From an uncultured Eubacteriales bacterium (GTDB lineage: Bacteria; Bacillota; Clostridia; Christensenellales; Aristaeellaceae), in assembly GCA_902764915.1 (NCBI GenBank), contig CACWXY010000006.1, positions 1-64,000 on the forward strand: a stretch of 64,000 bases of DNA, in the 5' to 3' direction. This document shows, in pieces, positions 1 to 7,135 of the stretch (position 1 is its first letter; each line of letters starts with the position of its first letter). Below the pieces are notes generated by a model. That model was given only the letters and a program-made list of their open reading frames with translations, was not told the origin of the DNA and did not search any database. The position numbers and the translations under genes are program-made.

Positions 1-18
1 GAACAATATCAATAAAAT

Positions 19-58
19 AGAGAGCATCCAGATCATATTTCAAATCTGGATGCTCTCT
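19..58. terminator. Strong hairpin at the window edge, likely terminator
   Basis: A perfect 15-bp stem (19-33 pairing with 44-58) with a 10-nt loop. It is followed on the plus strand by a weak T-rich stretch and flanked on the other side by an A-rich stretch, so it could act in both directions. It most likely ends a gene that lies left of the window and insulates the sugar operon promoter downstream. Confidence 0.7.
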
Positions 59-185
59 GATTGCTATTGTATTCGGGTTGTACTAACTTATTGACATTGC
101 CCTCAGGGCTGTGCCGTTTTTTTGTTTTTCTCGTCCGCCACAGTGTCTTTCCTTGTCTATCTGGGAAAAATTTACATGAAAAACT

Positions 186-207
186 ATATGTCAAACGATT
201 GACATAT
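186..207. promoter_or_regulatory. LacI-family operator O1 overlapping the -35 box
   Basis: A near-perfect palindrome with core TGTCAAACGATTGACA centred on the CG at 196/197. Ten of eleven positions pair. A central CG flanked by TCAA/TTGA-type arms is the usual form of LacI/PurR-family sites. Its right arm contains the TTGACA used as the -35 box, so a bound repressor would block RNA polymerase. The operon encodes a LacI-family protein (4398-5399), the obvious candidate ligand. Confidence 0.8.
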
Positions 208-227
208 GCTATTTGTGTCGCTACAAT
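199..227 (+). promoter_or_regulatory. SigmaA-type promoter of the sugar operon
   Basis: TTGACA at 199-204, a 17-bp spacer, then TACAAT at 222-227. The predicted transcription start is near 234, giving a leader of about 90 nt before the ATG at 323. The -35 box sits within operator O1, and operator O2 lies about 27-46 nt downstream of the start. Confidence 0.85.
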
Positions 228-260
228 TGGGCCATCCGTTATACAAGTGTGGTTTGTCAG

Positions 261-280
261 TATGTCAAACGATTGACATA
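261..280. promoter_or_regulatory. LacI-family operator O2 downstream of the transcription start
   Basis: A second copy of the O1 core TGTCAAACGATTGACA, with identical extended arms, centred at 270/271. The centre-to-centre distance from O1 is 74 bp, close to seven helical turns, so both sites face the same side of the DNA. This fits cooperative binding or looping by a LacI tetramer or paired dimers. Confidence 0.8.
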
Positions 281-322
281 TGGCTAAACCACACCGGGAC
301 CTAAAAGAAAGGAAGCAAAACC

Positions 323-1594
323 ATGAAAAAGTTCCTTGCTCTCCTGCTGGCGCTGGTTATGACGCTCAGCATGGCCTCCCTCGCTCTGGCAGACGCTCCT
401 TCCACCGTGGTTGTCTGGGCAACAGACGGTGCCGAAACCGTCGTTTACACGCAGATGTTTGAAGACTTCAACGCCAACCATACCGACATTCAGGTCGACT
501 TCCAGCCCTTCCCGCAGGACGAGCTGCTCAATAAGCTGAGCACCGCCGATGTAGTCGGTGATACGCCTGATGTCATCATCATCGACGGTCTGCAGATCCC
601 CTATTATCAGGATCTGGACATGATCGCATGCATTGACGAGTATGTAACCGATGAGATGAAGCAGGACGTGCTTCCCTCCATCTGGGCCGAGAACACCTAT
701 GACGGCAAGATCTACGGCGTTGCTCAGTTCGACTCCGGCATGGGCATGTGGACCCGCAGGTCCGTTCTGGAAAGCCTGGGCGTCCGCATTCCTGTCAGCT
801 ACAAGGATGCCTGGACCGTGGAAGAATTTGAAGAGATCCTTCAGAAGGCCAAGGATGCCGGCTATGCTTATCCGCTCTACATCCGTCAGAATAAGGTTAC
901 CTCTCTGTACTTCACCTGGATGCCCATCATTGCTTCCTACGGCGGTGATTTCCTGAACCGTGACACCATGACCGCTACCGGTGCGCTGGACAGCGAAGGC
1001 ACCATCAAGGCATACGACTGGATGAAGAAGATGATCGACGCGGGCTTCATCAATCCTGCCTGCGATTATGAAGACGCATTCTTCGGCCGGGAAGAAGCCC
1101 TCTTCTCCATGCTGGGACACTGGAAGTATTCCGATCACGTCGGCGCTTTCGGCGATGACGCAATTATCGTTCCCATGCCCGATTTCGGCGGCGGTGTATA
1201 CACCTGCTCCGGCTCCACTGTGGTTGTCATGACCCAGAAGACCGTGGACGACGGCAAGGGCGATCTGGCCTGGACCGTCATGGACGCCATTATGAGTCCC
1301 GAATACATTGGCATGGTCTGCGCTGTGAACGGTGGCGTTCCCGCCCGTTCCTCCGTCATGGATACCATGCCTGAATGGCAGGAAGGCGGACGTCTGTATC
1401 TGTATCGTGAACAGCTGGAGGCCGGTATCTCCTATCTGCGTCCCATCACGCCCGCACACGCTACCGTATACAACGCTGTAGCCAATGTCGTGACCGATAT
1501 TCTGGCCGGCACGGGCGAGCCCGCCGACCTTCTGCACGCAGCAGCTGCTGACGTGGATGAAATCATCTACGAAAACGGATGGAACATTGAGTAA
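323..1594 (+). CDS. Carbohydrate ABC transporter substrate-binding protein
   Basis: A 423-residue extracellular sugar-binding protein of the SBP_bac_1 (MalE/UgpB-like) type. Residues 1 to about 24 form a typical signal peptide: two lysines, a long Leu/Ala/Met core and an ALA cleavage site. There is no lipobox cysteine, which is unusual for a Gram-positive binding protein, so how it stays at the membrane is unclear. The mature part begins with a beta-strand (VVVWATDG) typical of the family's first lobe. An AAAGGAAG ribosome site precedes the ATG. It is the first gene of a LacI-controlled operon, directly before two sugar permeases. The substrate cannot be read from the sequence; the GH13_18 phosphorylase downstream suggests an alpha-glucoside. 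Confidence 0.9.
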   Translation: MKKFLALLLALVMTLSMASLALADAPSTVVVWATDGAETVVYTQMFEDFNANHTDIQVDFQPFPQDELLNKLSTADVVGDTPDVIIIDGLQIPYYQDLDMIACIDEYVTDEMKQDVLPSIWAENTYDGKIYGVAQFDSGMGMWTRRSVLESLGVRIPVSYKDAWTVEEFEEILQKAKDAGYAYPLYIRQNKVTSLYFTWMPIIASYGGDFLNRDTMTATGALDSEGTIKAYDWMKKMIDAGFINPACDYEDAFFGREEALFSMLGHWKYSDHVGAFGDDAIIVPMPDFGGGVYTCSGSTVVVMTQKTVDDGKGDLAWTVMDAIMSPEYIGMVCAVNGGVPARSSVMDTMPEWQEGGRLYLYREQLEAGISYLRPITPAHATVYNAVANVVTDILAGTGEPADLLHAAAADVDEIIYENGWNIE

Positions 1595-1613
1595 ACCCTG
1601 ACCTCTATTCCCT

Positions 1614-1651
1614 GCTACCCGGCCGGATCCATCCGACCGGGTAGCTTTCTT
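1614..1651 (+). terminator. Intercistronic hairpin after the binding-protein gene
   Basis: A stem of GCTACCCGG (1614-1622) and CCGGGTAGC (1637-1645) with an inner CGGA/TCCG stem, followed by TTTCTT. Such hairpins between binding-protein and permease genes usually stabilise the upstream message or partly terminate transcription, so that binding protein is made in excess. This role is inferred from position. Confidence 0.65.
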
Positions 1652-1698
1652 CCCACTATATGACGCCGGGCACCCGGTGTGGACAGGAGATACAGCAC

Positions 1699-2616
1699 AT
1701 GAGTGAAGCATCTTGGAAAAAGAACCGCAAACACCGCAGTCAGCTGACCCGTTCCCAGCAGCGGGCTGCCTGGGGCCTTTCCGCACCGGCCATGATACTG
1801 CTGTTTCTTTTCATGATTCTGCCGTTTTTCATGTCGGTATTCTATTCCTTTACCAGCCGTCAGCTGGTGGTCAGCGCGAAACGCCCCACTTCCTTTGTGG
1901 GCTTTACGAATTATGAGAAGGTATTCACCGACAAGGTAACGCGTCAGTCCTTTTTCAACACCCTGGAATATACCCTGATCCTTGTTCCCAGCGTCATGGT
2001 CCTGGCGACGCTTCTGGCGCTTCTGGTAAACCGCAAGGCACGAGGGGTCACTATTTTCCGTCTGATCTATTTTTCTCCGCAGGTTGTTACGATGACCGTC
2101 GTCACCGTCATCTGGTCTGCTTTCTTCTCCGGCATGGAAGACGGGCTTTTCAACATGATCCTGAAGTCCTTCGGCATACCGGCCCAGAAATGGCTGCAGG
2201 ATCCGAACCTCGCCATGCCCTGTATTGCGGTCATGTCCATATGGCAGTGCCTGGGCATGCAGATGATTATCGTTCTGGGCGGACTGCAGTTTATCCCGGA
2301 AGAAATCTATGAGGCCGGCACCATTGACGGATGCACTTCCTGGCAGGAACTGATCTATATCACCATTCCGCAGCTGAAGAACATCCTGGTATATGTTTTC
2401 ATCTCCAATACCATCTATTCCCTCAAAATGTTCACACAGGTCTTCATGCTGACACAGGGCGGTCCCAGCAACAGCACCACTACCCTGGTATACCGCATGT
2501 ATGAGGAAGGCTTCACCAATAAGCGCGTCGGCCGCACATCCGCACTGGCTGTCGTCTTTTTCCTGATTGTCCTGGTGATCTCCCAGGTGCAGAACAAGGT
2601 TACGGAGGACAAATGA
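1699..2616 (+). CDS. Carbohydrate ABC transporter permease (MalF/UgpA-like)
   Basis: An integral membrane permease of 305 residues. The start at 1699 is preferred over an in-frame ATG at 1660 because AGGAGA lies 10 nt upstream of 1699. Six hydrophobic segments are visible. The cytoplasmic EAA loop, which docks onto the ATPase, reads EAGTIDGCTSWQEL near residue 210 and matches the family pattern EAA-x-x-DGA. It pairs with the next permease to form the channel. No ATPase is encoded in the operon; sugar importers of this class in Firmicutes commonly share one MsmK/UgpC-type ATPase encoded elsewhere. Confidence 0.92.
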   Translation: MSEASWKKNRKHRSQLTRSQQRAAWGLSAPAMILLFLFMILPFFMSVFYSFTSRQLVVSAKRPTSFVGFTNYEKVFTDKVTRQSFFNTLEYTLILVPSVMVLATLLALLVNRKARGVTIFRLIYFSPQVVTMTVVTVIWSAFFSGMEDGLFNMILKSFGIPAQKWLQDPNLAMPCIAVMSIWQCLGMQMIIVLGGLQFIPEEIYEAGTIDGCTSWQELIYITIPQLKNILVYVFISNTIYSLKMFTQVFMLTQGGPSNSTTTLVYRMYEEGFTNKRVGRTSALAVVFFLIVLVISQVQNKVTEDK

Positions 2617-2617
2617 T

Positions 2618-3472
2618 ATGGCAATGGCACAGAATCAGACCCGCAAGTATGTCAGCAATACCCTGTTCTATGTGCTCTATGTGGCTGTCGCCATTCTTTT
2701 CCTCGCGCCTCTGGTCTTTCTCTTCGTCTCGTCACTGAAGGATGAGACCCAGCTGATCTCTGACATGACCACCATGAAGGCCTTTATCCCCTATGGCAAG
2801 ATGGGGCTGGACAACTATGTGCAGGTGTTCGAGAAAATGGATTTCCTGCACTATTTCCGCAATTCTGCCATCAATGCAATTATACAGGTTGCAGCCGGTC
2901 TTCTGATCAACGGTATGATGGGGTATGCCCTGGGGCTTCTGGAATTCAAAGGCCGCAAGTTTCTGATCTCTCTGATGATCTCCCTGACCATTATTCCCAC
3001 AGAAGCTGTGGTCATCAACCGTTTCCTGGTTGCCGTGAATCTGGGCGTGGTCAACACGGTATGGGCCCTGTCCCTTCCGAACCTGGCCATTCCCATGTAT
3101 GTATACCTCTTCTATCAGCACTTCCGCGGCATGCCCAAGGATCTGGTGGAAGCCGCCGTCATTGACGGAGAAAGCTATACCGGCATTTTCTTCAGGATTA
3201 TGACGCCTCTGTCCAAGCCTATCTATGCCACGGTCGCCATCATGTCGTTTATCCGCGCCTGGGGCGATCTTCTGTGGCCCACACTGGTCGTGCGCGACAA
3301 CACATGGATGACATTGCCGCAGAAACTGCGCAGTCTCAATGACAGCGTCTATACCTACTGGGGGCAGATCTTCGCCTTCAGTGCCATGGTTACGCTGCCA
3401 ATCCTGATTGTATTCCTGGTTTTCCAGAAGCAGTTCGTCCAGTCGGTCGCCATGACGGGTATCAAAGGCTGA
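2618..3472 (+). CDS. Carbohydrate ABC transporter permease (MalG/UgpE-like)
   Basis: The second permease, 284 residues with six predicted membrane segments and an EAA loop (EAAVIDGESYTGIF, around residue 180). It starts one base after the stop of the first permease, with GGAGG 9 nt upstream, so the two are translationally coupled as expected for a stoichiometric heterodimer. It ends with a short charged tail typical of MalG-like proteins. Function as the partner channel subunit is secure; the transported sugar is not known. Confidence 0.92.
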   Translation: MAMAQNQTRKYVSNTLFYVLYVAVAILFLAPLVFLFVSSLKDETQLISDMTTMKAFIPYGKMGLDNYVQVFEKMDFLHYFRNSAINAIIQVAAGLLINGMMGYALGLLEFKGRKFLISLMISLTIIPTEAVVINRFLVAVNLGVVNTVWALSLPNLAIPMYVYLFYQHFRGMPKDLVEAAVIDGESYTGIFFRIMTPLSKPIYATVAIMSFIRAWGDLLWPTLVVRDNTWMTLPQKLRSLNDSVYTYWGQIFAFSAMVTLPILIVFLVFQKQFVQSVAMTGIKG

Positions 3473-3491
3473 GAAAGGAAGAGGGAGCACT

Positions 3492-4361
3492 ATGAAACTG
3501 ACTTTTCTGGGAACCGGTGCCGGCGAAGGCTATCCCGGCTTCTGGTGCCGCTGTGAACACTGCACCTACGCCCGGACGCACGGCGGGCGCAATATACGCG
3601 CTTACAGCGCGGCCGTGCTGGACGACACGGTACTTCTGGACTGCGGACCGACCGCCTTTCCCAATGCTTCACGCTTTGGAAAAGACCTGACACAGGCACA
3701 GGTGCTGCTCATCACGCATCCCCATGAGGATCATGTGCTGCCTCTGCAGCTCATGTGGCGGGCAGCGGATGAAAGCACGCACGCGCTGCCCTATGCGGAA
3801 AGAACCCAGCACGGAGGTGCACGGTTTACGCCGATCCAGGATCTGACCATCTATGGGAATGCCTTTACCGAGGAAGCGCTGCGCCGCATCTGGGACACAG
3901 ATACCTTTCAAAAGAACCGCATGACCTTTGTACGCATCCAGGAGGGTGAAGCCTTCTCAGCATGCGGATATCGGATTACGCCGGTACGCGGGCATCATGG
4001 ACAGCCCGGTTTTTCCCACAGTTATATCATTGAAAAGGATGGGCGCTGTCTGCTGTACGCGCTGGACAGCGGACGCTTTGACCCGGATCAGCAGGAAATC
4101 CTGCGCCAGCATGTGTATCATACGGTGATTATGGAAGGTACCTATGGCCTGAACAGCGCAGGGGACGAGAATCATATGTCCCTGAAAAAGAATCTGGAGT
4201 GGCTGCAGTTTTTCCACTATAATCACCTTTGCGGTGAAGGGTTCCGTTTCTATCTGACCCATATGTCGCCTCACTGGTGCCCGCCGCATGATCAGTATGT
4301 GGACATCGCGGGAAAGCAGGGACTGGAGGTCGCCTATGACGGACTGGAGATTGAAATCTGA
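3492..4361 (+). CDS. MBL-fold metallo-hydrolase, PhnP-like
   Basis: A 289-residue metallo-beta-lactamase-fold hydrolase. The metal motif HPHEDH (H76, H78, D80, H81) is intact. A Cys cluster, CRCEHC (C19, C21, C24), lies just after the first GTGAGEG turn, as in the phosphodiesterase PhnP, where an equivalent cluster binds a structural zinc. Later ligands are plausible in GHHGQPG and ALDSGR. PhnP hydrolyses cyclic phosphates of ribose; whether this protein acts on a cyclic sugar phosphate or another ester is unknown. Its place between the permeases and the regulator suggests a step in processing the imported sugar. AGGAAGAGGGAG precedes the start. Confidence 0.85.
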   Translation: MKLTFLGTGAGEGYPGFWCRCEHCTYARTHGGRNIRAYSAAVLDDTVLLDCGPTAFPNASRFGKDLTQAQVLLITHPHEDHVLPLQLMWRAADESTHALPYAERTQHGGARFTPIQDLTIYGNAFTEEALRRIWDTDTFQKNRMTFVRIQEGEAFSACGYRITPVRGHHGQPGFSHSYIIEKDGRCLLYALDSGRFDPDQQEILRQHVYHTVIMEGTYGLNSAGDENHMSLKKNLEWLQFFHYNHLCGEGFRFYLTHMSPHWCPPHDQYVDIAGKQGLEVAYDGLEIEI

Positions 4362-4397
4362 TCCACACGGCCTGTCTGACAGAAGGAGATGTGCACC

Positions 4398-5399
4398 ATG
4401 CCAACCATCAAGGAAGTAGCGCAACGCGCTGGCGTTTCCGTCACTACAGTTTCCCGCGTGCTGAATCGACGGGGATATATCAGTGAGGAGATGTATGAAA
4501 AAGTCGGTAAAGCCATGGAGGAACTCCATTATCGTCCCAATGAACTGGCTCGTTCTCTCCTGCGGCAGCGCTCCCACCTGATCGGTGTGCTTGTCCCCCA
4601 GATCAACAACCCTTTCTTTTCCGATGTGGTGGGTGAACTCATCCGCGCCGCCACGGTACGCGGCTATAAAATTATTCTGTACTGTTCGCACAGCGATACA
4701 GCCAACAGCGCCTATGACTATGTGAAAATGCTGCAGGCCAATCAGGTAGACGGTATTATTCTTGGCCTGCACACCCGTGACATTGATAAACAGCTGGACG
4801 CTTCCCTGCCAGTTGTCTCGTTTGAGCGCTACCATCTGAATCAGCTGCCGACCGTCTCCTGTGATAACTACGCCGGCGGAGAGCTGGCTGCCAGAGAACT
4901 GCTGGCATGCGGCTGCCGGCACCCGGTGATGGTGGGAACCTGGAGTGACATCTATATGCCGGCACATGATCGGTATTCTGCATTCTGTCATACCATGGAG
5001 GAGGCAGAACATGAATACCGGACACTGGAGTCCGGAGAAGTGAATCCCCTCGGTGCGGATTATCCGCAGCTGGTGCGCACGCTGTTCGAGCGCTTTCCTG
5101 AAACAGACGGTGTCTTCTGCACCAGCGATCATCTGGCCAGCTATGTACTGCAGTACTGTGCCGCAAGCGGACGCCGCGTGCCAGAGGACGTCAAGGTCAT
5201 CGGGTTTAACAGCAACGCGTTCGCTTCCATGCTGACCCCGCCCCTGACCAGTATCCGGCAGCCGCTGGCTGCCATGTGCGATACGGCCATTGATCTTCTG
5301 ATCCGCCAGATGGAGGGTGAGCATGTGCCCTCCCAGACCGTCATGCCTGTTGTGCTGATCCCGCGGGAAAGCACCCGAATCCTGCCAAAGGAGCATTGA
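4398..5399 (+). CDS. LacI-family transcriptional regulator
   Basis: A 333-residue repressor. The start at 4398 is chosen over 4389 because AAGGAG ends 9 nt upstream. The N-terminus has the LacI helix-turn-helix (TIKEVAQRAGVSVTTVSRV) and hinge helix (RPNELARSLL), followed by a periplasmic-binding-protein-like sensor domain (LIGVLVPQINNPFFSDVV, DGIILG, VIGFNSNAFA). It most likely binds the two operators at 186-207 and 261-280 and releases them on binding the imported sugar or a metabolite. As the fifth gene of the operon it would be autoregulated. The effector is unknown. Confidence 0.92.
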   Translation: MPTIKEVAQRAGVSVTTVSRVLNRRGYISEEMYEKVGKAMEELHYRPNELARSLLRQRSHLIGVLVPQINNPFFSDVVGELIRAATVRGYKIILYCSHSDTANSAYDYVKMLQANQVDGIILGLHTRDIDKQLDASLPVVSFERYHLNQLPTVSCDNYAGGELAARELLACGCRHPVMVGTWSDIYMPAHDRYSAFCHTMEEAEHEYRTLESGEVNPLGADYPQLVRTLFERFPETDGVFCTSDHLASYVLQYCAASGRRVPEDVKVIGFNSNAFASMLTPPLTSIRQPLAAMCDTAIDLLIRQMEGEHVPSQTVMPVVLIPRESTRILPKEH

Positions 5400-5406
5400 T
5401 TGCTGC

Positions 5407-6177
5407 ATGAAGCTTCTCATTCTTTCGGATATCCATTCCAATGTAACTGCACTGGAAGCCGTATACCGGGATGCCGGGCCTGTTGACGGGATCTACTGTG
5501 CCGGGGATTATGTGGACTACGGCACAGACCCGCATGCGGCCATAAACTGGGTGCGCCAGCATCATGTGCACTGCGTTATCGGCAATCATGACCGGCATCT
5601 TCTGCATATTCTGGAGTCAGGAGAAGTCGAGGCCTACAAGGGTACCCGGAAATGGAAATGGGTGCACGACAACTGCGAGCGCATGACAGAAGAAGACTTC
5701 GCCTTTCTGCGTTCGCTCCCCGCGCATCTCAGTTTTACCGATGCGGGCATCGCCTATGTCATGCAGCACCAGATGAAGGACGGAAGCTATGAAATGCCGG
5801 AAAGTACGGAAGCCTTCGACGCGTGCTGGAACGCCTGGTATACCGGCGAAAGCGGCTGTTCCCTGCGCCGCATGATCTTTGGGCATACCCATCGCCGCTG
5901 CGTGCATCAGCTGGACCAGGATGCCCTGTGGCTGAACCCCGGTTCGGTCAGTTACCGGCGTCCGGATGACCATGACAAGCGCGCACACTATATGCTGATC
6001 ACGGACGGCATCCTTACTTTCCATGCCGTGGCCTATCCGCGGGAAGCCATGTATGCCCGTGTTCTCGAGTATGTCCGCCGTGGAGACATGCTGGAAACCG
6101 ATCTGCAGGACCTTATGTTCTTCTTTGGTCCTGCCGCCACTACGCGGGACCCGCTTCCGCACCTGACAGAGGAGTGA
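5407..6177 (+). CDS. Calcineurin-like metallophosphoesterase
   Basis: A 256-residue phosphoesterase of the YfcE/MJ0936 branch. All dimetal motifs are visible: SDIHSN near the start, GDYVDYG, GNHDRH and GHTHRR. These families hydrolyse phosphomonoesters or phosphodiesters using Mn or similar metals. The gene starts 7 nt after the LacI stop. Inside a sugar operon that also has an MBL-fold hydrolase and a HAD phosphatase, it may remove a phosphate from an intermediate, but no substrate can be assigned. It differs clearly from the second YfcE-type gene at 19352-19837. Confidence 0.85.
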   Translation: MKLLILSDIHSNVTALEAVYRDAGPVDGIYCAGDYVDYGTDPHAAINWVRQHHVHCVIGNHDRHLLHILESGEVEAYKGTRKWKWVHDNCERMTEEDFAFLRSLPAHLSFTDAGIAYVMQHQMKDGSYEMPESTEAFDACWNAWYTGESGCSLRRMIFGHTHRRCVHQLDQDALWLNPGSVSYRRPDDHDKRAHYMLITDGILTFHAVAYPREAMYARVLEYVRRGDMLETDLQDLMFFFGPAATTRDPLPHLTEE

Positions 6178-6184
6178 ATGAATC

Positions 6185-7123
6185 ATGCGTTCCACAGACA
6201 GTTCCCTTATCTGGGCACCGATGGATGTGCCCGCCGCCATTCCGCATGGCGACATGCCGGGCGACAGCATACAGATCGGTCCGGATCATGTGAAGAAAGC
6301 CAATGTACTCATGCCTGCCCTGCTTCCGCTTCTGCAGAACGTGCTGGAGACCAACCCCCAGTCCCGCGCCGTCATCAGTGTCTGTGGCGGCAGCGGTGTC
6401 GGAAAAAGCGAGATCGCTTCCGTGCTCGGCTTCTATCTGCGGGAGATGGGCATCGGCAGCTATATTCTCAGCGGAGACAACTATCCCCGCCGGATTCCCC
6501 GGGACAATGACCTGGAACGTCTGCGGGTTTTCCGTGTGGGCGGACTGCGCGGTCTTCTGGACAGCGGCCTGTACACGGATGCCATGACACAGCCCCTGCA
6601 TGCGCTCTGGGACAGAGAAGCGGACGCGGATCCACGGGAAGCCGAAACGCTACCCTGGCTTGCGGTCTATCAGTCTGCCGGACGCCTGGCACTGGCGGAT
6701 TATCTGGGTACGCCTCGGGAAACGGATTTTGACGAGGTTAACGCACTGATTGCCCGCTTCCGCCAGGGTGCGCCGGCACTGCCGCTCAAGCGCATGGGCC
6801 GGGAGATTACCGCACTGTGGTACGATACCGTGGATCTTCATGAGACAAAGGTCCTGCTCATTGAATGGACGCACGGAAACAGTGATTATCTGCGGGGTGT
6901 GGATATCCCGATACTCCTGAATTCGACGCCGGCAGAAACACTGGCCCATCGGAAAGCGCGCAACCGTGACGGAAAAACCGACTCGCCGTTTACCACCATG
7001 GTTCTGGAGATTGAACAGAAAAAGCTGGAGCATCAGGCACAGAAGGCCCGGCTGATCCTGTCCAAGTCCGGCGAACTGATGAGTTATGCCGACTACCGTC
7101 ACCTCATGGCGGAGGAAGGCTGA
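6185..7123 (+). CDS. P-loop kinase-like protein, unknown substrate
   Basis: A 312-residue protein with a clear Walker A motif, CGGSGVGKS (residues 67-75), in a setting resembling the uridine kinase/phosphoribulokinase and adenylylsulfate kinase folds. LSGDNYPRR follows about 25 residues later, where the family usually has its substrate-binding Asp. A second conserved-looking block is ETKVLLIEWTHGN, and RKARNRDGKTDS near the C-terminus is a plausible lid with Arg/Lys residues. The first 60 residues are not recognisable. It lies directly before the phosphorylase, so phosphorylating the sugar or polyol released by phosphorolysis is an attractive but unproven role. GAGGAG precedes the start by 10 nt. 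Confidence 0.75.
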   Translation: MRSTDSSLIWAPMDVPAAIPHGDMPGDSIQIGPDHVKKANVLMPALLPLLQNVLETNPQSRAVISVCGGSGVGKSEIASVLGFYLREMGIGSYILSGDNYPRRIPRDNDLERLRVFRVGGLRGLLDSGLYTDAMTQPLHALWDREADADPREAETLPWLAVYQSAGRLALADYLGTPRETDFDEVNALIARFRQGAPALPLKRMGREITALWYDTVDLHETKVLLIEWTHGNSDYLRGVDIPILLNSTPAETLAHRKARNRDGKTDSPFTTMVLEIEQKKLEHQAQKARLILSKSGELMSYADYRHLMAEEG

Positions 7124-7135
7124 AGGAGGAATACC

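Noticed and set aside
284-1786. A 500-codon open frame on the minus strand across the sugar-binding protein gene
   Set aside because: It is antisense to a gene with a clear signal peptide, family motifs and ribosome site. It has no such signals itself and is rich in His and Gly from mirrored codon bias.
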